Notes: generated by a model not told the origin, from the sequence alone. Shown: positions 8,335 to 17,463, counted from the stretch's first letter. The stretch: DNA of 64,000 nt from Glaciihabitans tibetensis (GCF_003003265.1 NZ_PVTL01000003.1:62001-126000), one strand, 5' to 3'. Numbers and translations: made by a program.

Positions 8335-9771
8335 ATGGCCTATCAGTTTGAGCGAAAGCACCGCGTAGCGATCATCGGGGGAGGCCCGGGTGGGTACGAG
8401 GCCGCGCTGACGGGCGCGCAGCTCGGCGCAGAGGTGACCCTGATCGAACGGGTGGGTGTGGGCGGATCCGCCGTGCTCACCGATGTGGTGCCGTCGAAGA
8501 CCCTCATCGCGACGGCCGAGGCCACAAAATCCATCGGCGAAGCGGCCGACCTCGGTGTGCAGTTCTTCAGCCGGTCCGACTCCGGCCGCCCGGTGCGTCC
8601 CGAGGTGACCGTCAACTTCTCCGCCGTGAATGCGCGCCTGCTGCGTCTCGCCCGCCAGCAGTCGGAGGACATGAAGGCCCAGCTGATGAAGTCGGGTGTG
8701 CGCATCATCCAGGGCCACGGCCGTCTCGACGGAGCCCAAAGGGTCATCGTTTCGACCGCCCGCGGCCCGAAGGGCACCGACTTCGACGAAATCGATGCCG
8801 ACACGATCGTCCTGTCGATGGGTGCTAGCCCTCGAATCCTCCCCACCGCCGTGCCCGACGGCGAACGCATCTTCACCTGGACCCAGCTCTACACCCTCAC
8901 CGAAGCTCCGGAACACCTCATCGTGGTGGGCTCTGGTGTCACCGGGGCCGAGTTCGCGTCCGCGTACACCGCGCTCGGTTCGAAGGTCACCCTGATCTCG
9001 AGCCGCGACCAGGTTTTGCCGGGATCCGACGCCGACGCCGCCATGGTCATCGAAGACGTCTTCACCCGCAACGGCATGACCGTGCTCTCCAAGAGTCGCG
9101 CCGACTCAGTCGTTCGCACCGCTGATGGCGTGCGGGCAACCCTCGCGGATGGGCGGACGGTGGATGGCTCGCACTGCCTCATCGCTGTCGGCGCTATCCC
9201 GAACACGGCGGGAATGGGCATCGAAGAAGCGGGAGTGCAGCTCACCGACGGCGGCCACATCCGCGTGAACCGCGTCGCCCGGACCTCCGTTCCGTCGATC
9301 TATGCCGCGGGCGATTGCAGCGACTTCCTTCCGCTTGCCTCGGTCGCCTCGATGCAGGGTCGCACCGCCATGCTCCACGCGATGGGCGATGCGGTGAATC
9401 CGACGGAGCTGCGCAACGTGACATCCAACATTTTCACCAGCCCGGAAATCGCGACGGTCGGCTGGACGCAAAAGCAGATCGAGGACGGCATCGCCCAGGG
9501 CGTGATCTACAAGCTTCCGCTGTCGCAGAACCCCCGAGCCAAGATGATGGGCGTCAAGGACGGTTTCGTGAAGCTCTTTGCGCGCACGGGCAGTGGCACC
9601 GTCATCGGCGGCGTCATTGTGGCGCCGCGGGCGTCTGAGCTGATCCTGCCGATCGCGCTCGCCGTGGAGCACCGCCTCAACGTCGACCAGCTCGCCCGCG
9701 CCTTCTCGGTGTACCCCTCGCTCACCGGCAGTATCACGGATGCCGCGCGCGCGATGCACATCGTCGACTAG
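8335..9771 (+). CDS. LpdA-type NAD(P)H-quinone oxidoreductase (flavoprotein disulfide reductase family)
   Basis: 478 residues. FAD-binding VAIIGGGPGGYEAA starts at about residue 11; the NAD-binding VVGSGVTGAEFA, the second FAD motif YAAGDCSD and a C-terminal dimerisation domain follow. The position of the redox disulfide reads VGGSAVLTDVVPSK, so neither cysteine of the usual CxxxxC is present and lipoamide dehydrogenase activity is not expected. M. tuberculosis Rv3303c (LpdA) also lost disulfide reductase chemistry and acts on quinones, which is the basis for the name. The ATG at 8335 is preferred; an ATG three codons upstream (8326) is an alternative. It is divergent from PNP, with 185 bp between starts. 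Confidence 0.9.
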   Translation: MAYQFERKHRVAIIGGGPGGYEAALTGAQLGAEVTLIERVGVGGSAVLTDVVPSKTLIATAEATKSIGEAADLGVQFFSRSDSGRPVRPEVTVNFSAVNARLLRLARQQSEDMKAQLMKSGVRIIQGHGRLDGAQRVIVSTARGPKGTDFDEIDADTIVLSMGASPRILPTAVPDGERIFTWTQLYTLTEAPEHLIVVGSGVTGAEFASAYTALGSKVTLISSRDQVLPGSDADAAMVIEDVFTRNGMTVLSKSRADSVVRTADGVRATLADGRTVDGSHCLIAVGAIPNTAGMGIEEAGVQLTDGGHIRVNRVARTSVPSIYAAGDCSDFLPLASVASMQGRTAMLHAMGDAVNPTELRNVTSNIFTSPEIATVGWTQKQIEDGIAQGVIYKLPLSQNPRAKMMGVKDGFVKLFARTGSGTVIGGVIVAPRASELILPIALAVEHRLNVDQLARAFSVYPSLTGSITDAARAMHIVD

Positions 9772-9833
9772 GGCTGTTCTGGGTCAGCGCGTTGGCCCGC
9801 GCGCCGCGCGGCATAGGCCTGGACGCGCGTCCG

Positions 9834-9923
9834 TGCGTCAACGCGCACGCGCGTCCGCTCGCGCGACCGTCCGCCCGTCTGCTCGCGCGACCGTCCGCGC
9901 GTCCGTTCGCGCGACCTTCCGTC
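9834..9923. repeat. 24-bp imperfect tandem repeat, about 3.5 copies
   Basis: The segment CTCGCGCGACCGTCC recurs at about 9858, 9882 and, with changes, 9906, giving a 24-bp period. It is very GC-rich and noncoding as far as I can see. Confidence 0.7.
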
Positions 9924-9982
9924 TGCGCCTCGATGAGCCCGACCACTGGCCACTGGCCACTCGGTGGCTCGGCGGCTAGGCC

Positions 9983-10271
9983 TGAGGTGTCAGGTTTGGT
10001 CGCAGCCTCCGAAGTCTGAGGCGTTACGTTTGGTCGCTGGGGAGAAGCACTCAGCGTGGCTTTCCCGAAGTGTCGCGATTGGTCGCTACCGGCAATCTGA
10101 AGTGTCGCGTTATGTCGAAACGCCTGGATCGAGGTGTCTCGTTTGGTCATATCTCGGTCGCGACGTGTCTCAATTCGTCGGAACTTTTGCTCGAGATGCG
10201 ACGAATCCTGACACTTCGGCGCCAGCATCGTCCGCGATAACTCGCGGGCGGTGAAGTGTCACGATATGTCG
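9983..10271. repeat. Array of eight 20-bp motifs, consensus YGARGTGTCNCGWTWNGTCG
   Basis: Copies start at 9983, 10017, 10066, 10098, 10130, 10161 and 10252 on the plus strand; one at 10199-10218 is inverted. Each is exactly 20 bp. The core is two half-sites, GTGTC and NGTCG, about one helical turn apart. Copies 3 to 6 are spaced 32, 32 and 31 bp, about three helical turns, so they would lie on one face of the DNA. This looks like a multi-site protein-binding array more than a decaying satellite. Confidence 0.75.
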
Positions 10272-10290
10272 GGTCGACCGGCGAGTGAAA

Positions 10291-10380
10291 GTGCCCGACC
10301 GTAAAGCGCCCGACCGTAAAGCGCCCGACCGTGTAGCGCCCGACCGTGTAGCGCCCGACCGTGTAGCGCCCGACCGTGTA
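10291..10380. repeat. 15-bp tandem repeat, six copies
   Basis: GCGCCCGACCGTGTA occurs four times exactly at 10321-10380, preceded by two variants ending in TAAA (10291-10320). It sits just beyond the 3' end of the biotin carboxylase gene and may be a variable-number tandem repeat. Confidence 0.9.
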
Positions 10381-10411
10381 GAGGCTGCCAGCCGGCGTCG
10401 AAGCTGCCTGC

Positions 10412-12160
10412 TTAGCTCGCGATCGACAGGAGCAGGTGCCCGGAGGAGACCGTGCGACCGACCTCCGCGTTCAGGCCGCCGACGGTGCCGTCCTTGTGGG
10501 CGGTGATCGGCTGCTCCATTTTCATGGCCTCGAGCACCAGCATCAGGTCACCCTTGACGACGTGATCCCCGTCAGCGACCTGCAGCTTCACGACGGTCGA
10601 CTGCATCGGGGCCTTGACTGAATCTCCGGTGACCGCGCTGACAGTGCCGCTCGCGTGGCGCTTGGGTGCGGGGGTCGTGAGGCGGGTGGATGCTGGCAGC
10701 AGCGTGGTCGGGAGCGAGACAGCAATGCGCTTCCCATCCACTTCCACCACGACATCGTGGCGGGGGGCCGGGGCCGGGGAGTCCTCGAGCTCGCCGCTCC
10801 AGGGCTCGAGCTCGTTCACGAACTCGGTTTCGATCCAGCGGGTGTAGATCGAGAAGGGCTCGGTGGTGAAGGCCGGGTCGCGCACGATCGCGCGGTGGAA
10901 GGGGAGGACGGTGGGCAGGCCCGTCACCTCGAACTCGTCGAGGGCGCGGCGCGCGCGCTCGAGAGCGTCCTGGCGACTGGAACCGGTGACGATGAGCTTG
11001 GCGAGGAGGGAGTCGAAGGCGCCGCTGATGACGTCGCCGCCGACCACGCCGCTGTCCACGCGCACGCCGGGTCCGCCGGGGACGCGCATAACGTGAACCG
11101 GACCGGGTGCCGGCATAAAGCCGTGACCGGGGTCTTCGCCGTTGATGCGGAATTCGAACGAGTGGCCGCGGGGCACCGGATCGCCGTACTCCAGCAGTCC
11201 ACCCTCGGCGAGACGGAACTGCTCGCGCACGAGGTCGATGCCCGTGACCTCCTCCGAAACGGGGTGCTCGACCTGGAGGCGGGTGTTCACCTCCAGGAAG
11301 GAGATGGTGCCGTCCTTGGCGACGAGGAATTCGCAGGTGCCGGCGCCAACGTAGCCGACCTCGCGGAGGATCGCCTTGGACGAGGAGTACAGGGCGGCGT
11401 TCTGCTCGTCGGAGAGGAACGGCGCCGGTGCCTCCTCCACAAGCTTCTGGTGGCGACGCTGCAGCGAGCAATCGCGCGTGGAGATGACGACCACATTGCC
11501 GGCAGCGTCGGCGAGGCACTGCGTCTCGACGTGGCGCGGCTGGTCGAGGTACTTCTCGACGAAACACTCGCCGCGTCCGAACGCCGCGATGGCCTCGCGG
11601 GTTGCCGACTCGAACAGCTCCGGGATTTCTTCACGCGTACGCGCAACCTTGAGGCCACGACCGCCGCCGCCGAAGGCAGCCTTGATGGCGACCGGGAGGC
11701 CGTGCAAGTCGACAAACTCGAGTACCTCGTCCGCTCCGGACACGGGGTTGAGCGTGCCGGGGGCAAGCGGCGCGCCGACCTTCTCGGCGATGTGGCGTGC
11801 GGAGACCTTGTCGCCGAGCTTCTCGATCGCGTCCGCCGACGGGCCAATCCAGATAAGGCCGGCGCCGATGACCGCGCGGGCGAAGTCTGCGTTCTCCGCG
11901 AGAAATCCGTAGCCGGGGTGGATCGCGTCCGCGCCGGAGCGCCGGGCAACGGAGAGGATCTTGTCGATCACCAGGTACGTCGTCGCGCTGGTGGAGCCGT
12001 CGAGCGCGTAGGCCTCGTCGGCCAGCTTGACGTGCTGCGCGTCCCTGTCCTGATCGGCGTAGACGGCGACTGAGGCAATGCCCGCGTCTCGGGCAGCGCG
12101 AATAACCCGCACAGCGATCTCGCCTCGGTTGGCGATCAGGACCTTCTCGATGCGAGCCAT
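10412..12160 (-). CDS. Acyl-CoA carboxylase alpha chain: biotin carboxylase plus biotin carrier domain (AccA3-like)
   Basis: 582 residues. The N-terminal [20 protein letters not shown], the ATP-grasp loop [11 protein letters not shown], the [13 protein letters not shown] segment and [16 protein letters not shown] define biotin carboxylase. The C-terminal 75 residues are a biotinyl domain with VLEAMKMEQ (biotin on K547). It carboxylates biotin with bicarbonate and ATP. Its carboxyltransferase and epsilon partners (accD, accE) are about 6 kb to the right and the ligase BirA a little further. Length and layout match the AccA3 alpha subunits of Actinobacteria. The gene stands alone, with maf upstream in the same direction across a 138-bp gap. 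Confidence 0.95.
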   Translation of the reverse strand: MARIEKVLIANRGEIAVRVIRAARDAGIASVAVYADQDRDAQHVKLADEAYALDGSTSATTYLVIDKILSVARRSGADAIHPGYGFLAENADFARAVIGAGLIWIGPSADAIEKLGDKVSARHIAEKVGAPLAPGTLNPVSGADEVLEFVDLHGLPVAIKAAFGGGGRGLKVARTREEIPELFESATREAIAAFGRGECFVEKYLDQPRHVETQCLADAAGNVVVISTRDCSLQRRHQKLVEEAPAPFLSDEQNAALYSSSKAILREVGYVGAGTCEFLVAKDGTISFLEVNTRLQVEHPVSEEVTGIDLVREQFRLAEGGLLEYGDPVPRGHSFEFRINGEDPGHGFMPAPGPVHVMRVPGGPGVRVDSGVVGGDVISGAFDSLLAKLIVTGSSRQDALERARRALDEFEVTGLPTVLPFHRAIVRDPAFTTEPFSIYTRWIETEFVNELEPWSGELEDSPAPAPRHDVVVEVDGKRIAVSLPTTLLPASTRLTTPAPKRHASGTVSAVTGDSVKAPMQSTVVKLQVADGDHVVKGDLMLVLEAMKMEQPITAHKDGTVGGLNAEVGRTVSSGHLLLSIAS

Positions 12161-12298
12161 AGTTCCTTAGCTTATGGGTCTAAGGTCCCCTTCAATTTGG
12201 CGACACTCTCTAAGAATTACGGATGATCCCTGCGCAGTATCGACAAGCGCAGGCACTTCTCCGCACGAAGAGAGCGCGCCGCGGCGGTTGCCGGGCGG

Positions 12299-13048
12299 TC
12301 ACGCCGAGCGGTTCCAGAGGGTTGGCCAGCTGACATCGAACTGCAGCAGAAGCTGCCGCAGCTGCGCCAGCGACAGCCCGACAACGGCGTGCGGATCTCC
12401 CCGCACCTCGCTGATGAACGCGGCGCCGAGGCCGTCGATAGTGAAGGCGCCGGCGACTTCGAGCGGCTCGCCGGTCGCGATGTACGCATCGATTTCGGCG
12501 TCGGTGATGTTATCCGCGAACCGCACCGACGTCGTCGAGACGTCGCCGACGCCCGCGGCAACAGGGACGGGTCCGGCGGGTCCGGAACTCAGCAAGCCGG
12601 TGCCTTCTCCGGCCGCGGCACCCCCGGGCGTCGCAACTCCCCGCGCGGCAACCCCGCCGCGGTGGTCGATGGTCCAGTGGCCCGAGTGCAGCAGGCCCTC
12701 GCGGCCGCGCTGCAGCAGCCACCGCTCGCGCGCCACGGCGGGCAGGTGCGGCTTGCCCGAGATGACCCCGTCGAGCTCGAAGGCGGAATCGCCGCCGAGG
12801 ATGATCCCGTCGATGGGTTCACCGTCGACGAGCCGCCCCACGACGGCCTCCGCCTTGGCTCGGGCGAGGAGCAGAACCATTTCCGGTCCGGTCAGGGTTC
12901 CGTCGGGGAGTGACCCGAGTCCCGCCGCGATCGCGTCGGCGACAGCGGCATCCTCATCAACAAAGGACGGCAGCAGAATCGGTTCGATCCCCGCCGCGCG
13001 CAGGGTGGCAAGACGTGCCGGTGAGGTGGATGCGAGGTACAACCGCAC
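12299..13048 (-). CDS. maf: Maf-family nucleotide pyrophosphatase
   Basis: 249 residues. The N-terminal LYLASTSPARLATLRAAGI is the Maf signature (usually ASxSPRR), and GGDSAFELDG and the C-terminal GLGAAFISEVRGDPHAVVGL are the other conserved blocks. Maf proteins hydrolyse non-canonical or canonical NTPs (dTTP/UTP or m7GTP subclasses). It is longer than the usual 200-215 residues because of a Gly/Ala/Pro-rich insert of about 35 residues in the middle (DNA about 12560-12660). Maf next to accA3 is a common actinobacterial arrangement. Its start is only 22 bp from the divergent methyltransferase start. Confidence 0.9.
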   Translation of the reverse strand: MRLYLASTSPARLATLRAAGIEPILLPSFVDEDAAVADAIAAGLGSLPDGTLTGPEMVLLLARAKAEAVVGRLVDGEPIDGIILGGDSAFELDGVISGKPHLPAVARERWLLQRGREGLLHSGHWTIDHRGGVAARGVATPGGAAAGEGTGLLSSGPAGPVPVAAGVGDVSTTSVRFADNITDAEIDAYIATGEPLEVAGAFTIDGLGAAFISEVRGDPHAVVGLSLAQLRQLLLQFDVSWPTLWNRSA

Positions 13049-13070
13049 GCGGACTCCCTATGCTCGGGGG

Positions 13071-14312
13071 ATGGGTGAAATGCAAGGACAACAGCTCGAA
13101 CTCGAGGTTACCAACGTTGCTCACGGGGGAATCTCCGTGGCCAGGCACGACGGACGGGTGATTTTCGTCAGCGACGCGATCCCCGGCGAACGCGTTCTCG
13201 CCGAGATAACGGAGGACTCGAAGAAGTCCTTCTGGCGGGCCGATACCGTGCGGGTGATTACCCCGAGCGAGCACCGCCAGGCGCACATCTGGGGCGCCGC
13301 GAGCGTTGACCGCGCGCCGGCCGACCGCGCGGGTGGCGCAGAATTCGGTCACATTGAGATCGGTCACCAGCGCGAACTGAAGCGGCAGGTGCTGGTCGAT
13401 TCGCTGAAGCGGATGGCAGGCGTCGAGGTGGATGTCGCCGTCGAGGCGTTACCGGGCAACGCCGACGGCACCGGGTGGCGCACTCGGCTCAAGCTGCACG
13501 TCGACGAAACCGGCCGGCCCGGGCCTTACGCCGCGCGTTCGCACCGGGTCATCGAGGTCGACGACCTTCCGCTGGCGACGCCCGTTGTGGCGCACGCGGC
13601 TCCCCTGCACGACCGGTTCGTGGGGGAGGAGAGCATCGAGGTGCTCGAGACCTCCGGCGGTGGTGCACGCCTGATCATCGGCAAGCAGAAGCCGATCGTG
13701 ATCCGCGAGACCGTGGGCACCCGGGAATTTGAGCTGAACGACGGCGGATTCTGGCAGGTGCATTCCGCAGCGGCCGCGACGCTGACCGAGGCGGTGCAGT
13801 CCGCCATCGACGACGCCCTGTTCGACCCGAAGGCCGACAACCTCGACCTCTACGGCGGAGTGGGTCTGCTGGCGGCGGCGGTGGGCGACAGATTCGGAAG
13901 CACCGTGCGCATCACCACGGTGGAATCCGATGCTGCCGCGACCGAGCACGCGGGCGCGAACCTCTCCGACTGGGTCGGTGCCTCAGCCGTGACGGCCAGG
14001 GTTGAGCGGTGGATCCATGCACTGTCGACATCCGCCAGTCCCACAGAACGCGCCAGACTGCGCGCCGCCACGGTCATTTTGGACCCGCCACGCGCCGGTG
14101 CCGGACGCGCCGTGGTCGATTCTCTCGCAGCGTTGCAGCCGGCCCAGCTCGTTTACGTGGCCTGCGACCCGGTAGCGTTTGCGCGCGATGTCGCCTTCTT
14201 TTCGGAGCACGGCTACTCGCTCACGGGGTTGCGGGCCTTCGACCTTTTCCCCAACACCCACCACGTTGAGGCGGTCGGAACACTTACCCGCGTAGGGCGA
14301 CCGGTACGATAG
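13071..14312 (+). CDS. TrmA/RumA-family class I SAM-dependent RNA methyltransferase
   Basis: 413 residues. An N-terminal TRAM-like beta-barrel (about 6-60; LEVTNVAHGGISVARHDGRV) would bind RNA. The SAM site is NLDLYGGVGLLAAAVG, the motif before the active site is VILDPPRAG, and the catalytic nucleophile is the Cys of YVACDPVAFARD. The family makes 5-methyluridine in tRNA or rRNA. The clustered N-terminal cysteines of Fe-S RumA are absent. The frame stays open far upstream, antisense to maf, but the TRAM domain begins right after the ATG at 13071. Which U is methylated cannot be told. Confidence 0.9.
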   Translation: MGEMQGQQLELEVTNVAHGGISVARHDGRVIFVSDAIPGERVLAEITEDSKKSFWRADTVRVITPSEHRQAHIWGAASVDRAPADRAGGAEFGHIEIGHQRELKRQVLVDSLKRMAGVEVDVAVEALPGNADGTGWRTRLKLHVDETGRPGPYAARSHRVIEVDDLPLATPVVAHAAPLHDRFVGEESIEVLETSGGGARLIIGKQKPIVIRETVGTREFELNDGGFWQVHSAAAATLTEAVQSAIDDALFDPKADNLDLYGGVGLLAAAVGDRFGSTVRITTVESDAAATEHAGANLSDWVGASAVTARVERWIHALSTSASPTERARLRAATVILDPPRAGAGRAVVDSLAALQPAQLVYVACDPVAFARDVAFFSEHGYSLTGLRAFDLFPNTHHVEAVGTLTRVGRPVR

Positions 14313-14348
14313 GGGCAGATTCGAGCGAAATCGCCCGGGGAGACAGGA

Positions 14349-15059
14349 ATGATTGTGGCTGACGCAGTACCGGGGGGCACGCTAGACGCCCCGCAGTCGG
14401 AGGCAATCCGTGTCGCCGTCGTAGACGACCATGAGTCCGTGCGACTCGGGCTGAAGACCGCATTCACCGAGGGCGGCTACCAGTTCGTTCTCGCAGCCGC
14501 CACCGTGCAAGAACTGGTCGACGGCCTTGATGGGCGTGAGGTGGATGTCGTTGTGCTCGACCTCTCGCTCGGTGACGGCTCCACCGTGACCGACAACGTC
14601 AAGCGGGTGCAGGCCACCGGGTCCGCCGTACTGGTGCACAGCATTGCCGATCGTGTCGCCAGCGTGCGCGAAGCCCTCGCCGCGGGTGCGGCCGGCGTTA
14701 TCCCGAAGTCCTCGGCCACCCGAACGGTGATTGCTGCTGCAGCGTCCGTCGCGCGCGGCGAAGTACTCAACAACCTCGAGTGGGCGTCAGCGATCGACGC
14801 CGACCGCGACTTCGCGAAGGCACAGCTGGGCCGCCGCGAACGAGAAATTTTGCACCTTTACGCCTCCGGGTTGCCGCTGAAGCTTGCCGCGCAGCAGCTG
14901 GGCATCGGGTACTCGACCGCGCGTGAGTACCTGGACCGCATCCGGGTGAAGTACGTCGAGGTGGGCCGCCCCGCGCCGACCAAGGTCGACCTGTTGCGTC
15001 GCGCCGTCGAAGATGGAATCCTCCCCGGACTGGATCCGGATGGCGGAGATGGACACTAA
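14349..15059 (+). CDS. Two-component response regulator, receiver plus LuxR-type HTH
   Basis: 236 residues. The receiver domain (about 20-140) has the acidic pair D26/D27 (VVDDHESVR), the phospho-acceptor D71 in VVVLDLSLGDG and K120 in GVIPKSS. The C-terminal part (about 155-210) is a LuxR-type helix-turn-helix (LGRREREILHLYASGLPLKLAAQQLG). A purine-rich ribosome-binding site (ACAGGA) precedes the ATG at 14349. The histidine kinase gene begins inside the 3' end, followed by a third membrane gene, so the three form one operon. Targets are unknown. Confidence 0.93.
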   Translation: MIVADAVPGGTLDAPQSEAIRVAVVDDHESVRLGLKTAFTEGGYQFVLAAATVQELVDGLDGREVDVVVLDLSLGDGSTVTDNVKRVQATGSAVLVHSIADRVASVREALAAGAAGVIPKSSATRTVIAAAASVARGEVLNNLEWASAIDADRDFAKAQLGRREREILHLYASGLPLKLAAQQLGIGYSTAREYLDRIRVKYVEVGRPAPTKVDLLRRAVEDGILPGLDPDGGDGH

Positions 15060-16332
15060 CGCTCCGGGTCTCCGTAGCGTCCCGCAGGTCAAACCCCCGC
15101 GAAACCCCATCAGCCTGAAGCAGGTTGAGACGGTCATCTCGCGGTCGGTCGCGGTGTTCGGCATCGTTTTCGGCGCCCAGACGGTGCCCGTGTTACTCGG
15201 ACAGATTCATCAGGCGCAACCGGTGTGGGTTGCGGTCGCCACCATCACCGTTTTCGCCACCCTCATCGTCGCGATGGTCGCGTCGCTGGCCGATCGTTTT
15301 GTGCGCTCGTCGCAGGGGCTCGTATCCATCGTCTACGCCGCCGCGCTGCTGACCTGGCCGTTCGCGGTGCTCGATCCCGCTCTGGTCACGGGTACCAACC
15401 ACTGGCTCTACCTGCTTCTCACCGTTGCAACCGCGACCGCGGCCATCGCCTTCCGCACCCGCGTTGCGGTGGCGTACCTCTTCCTGGTTCCGGGCTTCTA
15501 CGGTTTTGTGCGGCTGACCCCCGCCGGTGGGTCGGTCGATCCGCTGAACGACCTGTTCGACGTGGTCTACGCCATGATTCTCGGCGCGGTGATCATCGTT
15601 ATCGCCCGGATGCTGCGGCAGGCCGCGGCTGCCGTCGACGCGGCGCAGGCAACAGCTCTCGCGCGCTATGGGCACGCGGTGCGCCAGCACGCTACCGAAG
15701 TAGAGCGGGTGGAGGTCGATGCCATCGTGCATGACAGCGTGCTGACCACCCTGCTGACGGCCGCCCGTGCGTTTACCCCGGAGGCGATGGCGCTATCGGC
15801 ACGAAACGCGCGCAACGCAATCGAACACTTGCACGATGCTGCGCTCGTGGTGCCCGAGGACGGCACGACGGTGAAGCTGCGGGACGTGGCGACGAGAATC
15901 CGTGACGCAGCGCTCACCCTCACCCCGCCGTTCCAGCTGCGCATGCGCGACATCGGACCCCGCTCGATGCCCGTGCAGGCCGCGGAAGCCGTGTATTCCG
16001 CCGCGATGCAGGCGATGGTCAACAGCCTGCAGCACGCGGGCAAGGACGAGGGCGTGCAGCGCTGGCTGAGCGCCTATGGCATTGGAGTGGATGGCATCCA
16101 GGTGGAGGTGGGCGACAACGGCGCCGGCTTCGTGCTTAGCGCCGTTCCGCAGGAGCGCCTCGGCGTGCGCGTCTCCATCATTGAGCGTGTCGCCGGCGCG
16201 GGCGGCCTCGCGGAGATCGATTCGGCGCCGGGCGAAGGGACGATCGTCACCATCCGCTGGCCTGCGAAGCCGACAGGGATTCTGGGCGTGCCTGCGGAGG
16301 CCGACAGTGCCCGGCCGGAGGTGACGTCATGA
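15040..16332 (+). CDS. Membrane sensor histidine kinase (HisKA_3/DesK-like)
   Basis: About 430 residues with around six transmembrane helices in the first 190 residues and no sizeable extracellular domain. The H-box is AIVHDSVLTTLL, the N-box AMVNSLQHAG, and the G-box DNGAGF with GEGTIVTIRW, so the kinase looks intact. It should phosphorylate the LuxR-type regulator encoded upstream. Start choice is uncertain: ATG 15040 overlaps the regulator gene by 20 bp; ATG 15013 and ATG 15049 are also in frame. The ATGA overlap at 16329 couples it to the next gene. A signal arising in or near the membrane is an inference from the topology. Confidence 0.88.
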   Translation: MAEMDTNAPGLRSVPQVKPPRNPISLKQVETVISRSVAVFGIVFGAQTVPVLLGQIHQAQPVWVAVATITVFATLIVAMVASLADRFVRSSQGLVSIVYAAALLTWPFAVLDPALVTGTNHWLYLLLTVATATAAIAFRTRVAVAYLFLVPGFYGFVRLTPAGGSVDPLNDLFDVVYAMILGAVIIVIARMLRQAAAAVDAAQATALARYGHAVRQHATEVERVEVDAIVHDSVLTTLLTAARAFTPEAMALSARNARNAIEHLHDAALVVPEDGTTVKLRDVATRIRDAALTLTPPFQLRMRDIGPRSMPVQAAEAVYSAAMQAMVNSLQHAGKDEGVQRWLSAYGIGVDGIQVEVGDNGAGFVLSAVPQERLGVRVSIIERVAGAGGLAEIDSAPGEGTIVTIRWPAKPTGILGVPAEADSARPEVTS

Positions 16333-17375
16333 ACATCGGAGTCCCGCGGTACCTGATTGTGGGCATGGCCGCCCTGTTCTCCGGCTACCACCTGGTGCTC
16401 GGGGTGTATGCGCTGACCCGGGGCACGCCCGAGCACGCCGGACCGGTTGTGGTGGGTATGGCGCTGTACCTTGCCGCCACCGTACTCAGCCTCGGACCGT
16501 GGGGTCCCAGCCGGATGCCATTCTGGATGGCCTCATTCTGCCTTGCCGTTGCGATTGCGCTCCCGTTGCTGGTGACCCGCCAACTGGATCCGTCGGTGTC
16601 GAACGGGTACGCGACCTGGCACATCGCCGCGGTCGGCACGCTGATGACGATCGTCTCCACTCGCCGCCGCCACTCAATCGCCTGGGTCGGTGTTGCCTTC
16701 CTCGTGTTCCAGACCGTGGTCTGGTCGGGTGGACCGACGGCGCTCGTCAGCATCGGTGTGGTGGGCAGTGTGTCCTGGGTGGCCGTTTCCCACATCCTCA
16801 GCTCCGGTATGGCCAAGGCAATGCGGGACGCCCAGCGTTTTGCGTTCGCCGAGCGAGAGGCGACCAACTGGCAGGCGGCGCAAGAGGCGCACGTTTTCGA
16901 ACGGCAGTTTCGCCTCGATCAAACCAGCGCCATGGCCCTGTCGATGCTGCGTGATATCCAGCAGACCGAAGGCCGGCTGAGCGACGCGCAACGGCAGGAA
17001 TGCCTGCATCTCGAGGGAGCGATTCGAGACGAGATCCGCGGGCGCAAGCTGCTCAATGATGCGGTCCGCGACCAGGTGATGGCGGCGCGGCGGCGCGGCG
17101 CTACCGTCACCCTGCTCGACGAGGGTGGGCTCGACGACATGCCGGACGACGCCCTCGACCGCGTGTTGAACCAGTTGGCCGCAGCTCTCGCCAGCACCGC
17201 CGCCGACAAGGTCATCGCCCGCACCGTGCCGGAGGGATCGGACACGGCCATCACCGTCGTCGGTCTGCGCACCACGGGAGACGAGAGTGACAGCGCGCTC
17301 GGTCCGGATGCCTCCGACGACGAGGACGACGAGGTCGACCTGTGGCTGGAGATCAAGCGCGACGTAACGGCCTGA
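16329..17375 (+). CDS. Six-helix membrane protein with a degenerate histidine-kinase-like cytoplasmic domain
   Basis: 348 residues. Six hydrophobic helices fill residues 1-165. The rest is cytoplasmic: a helical region (about 175-250), a short LDEGGLDDMP segment and a helix RVLNQLAAALAS in the place where an ATPase N-box would be. The layout matches DesK-type sensors, but no phospho-His box or glycine boxes can be seen, so it is probably not an active kinase. The last 30 residues are very acidic. It overlaps the kinase gene by 4 bp. I infer a co-sensor or modulator of the neighbouring two-component system. Confidence 0.75.
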   Translation: MNIGVPRYLIVGMAALFSGYHLVLGVYALTRGTPEHAGPVVVGMALYLAATVLSLGPWGPSRMPFWMASFCLAVAIALPLLVTRQLDPSVSNGYATWHIAAVGTLMTIVSTRRRHSIAWVGVAFLVFQTVVWSGGPTALVSIGVVGSVSWVAVSHILSSGMAKAMRDAQRFAFAEREATNWQAAQEAHVFERQFRLDQTSAMALSMLRDIQQTEGRLSDAQRQECLHLEGAIRDEIRGRKLLNDAVRDQVMAARRRGATVTLLDEGGLDDMPDDALDRVLNQLAAALASTAADKVIARTVPEGSDTAITVVGLRTTGDESDSALGPDASDDEDDEVDLWLEIKRDVTA

Positions 17376-17463
17376 GCAATCAGACAGCCTGGCTGATGTG
17401 ACGGCCCATCCTGGGATGGCTGCGCACGGCGCAACGCTGCACGGCACAGCCCGTTAACGAGCG

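Larger units (their letters stand above)
9772..10411. other. 640-bp repeat-rich intergenic region
   Basis: It lies between the ends of convergent lpdA-like (+) and biotin carboxylase (-). I see no convincing gene. It holds three separate repeat families, listed individually: a 24-bp GC-rich tandem repeat, eight copies of a 20-bp motif, and six copies of a 15-bp repeat. Short open frames across it are low-complexity translations of the repeats. Confidence 0.8.

Noticed and set aside
9983..10271. Possible CRISPR array
   Set aside because: Repeats are 20 bp and degenerate, spacers are about 12 bp and irregular, one copy is inverted, and there are no cas genes.
10655..12073. 472-codon plus-strand frame opposite the biotin carboxylase gene
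   Set aside because: Antisense shadow; the minus-strand protein has all biotin carboxylase motifs.
12960..12995. GGTTCGATCCCCGCC resembling a tRNA 3' part
   Set aside because: Inside maf, encoding a conserved stretch; no tRNA cloverleaf upstream.
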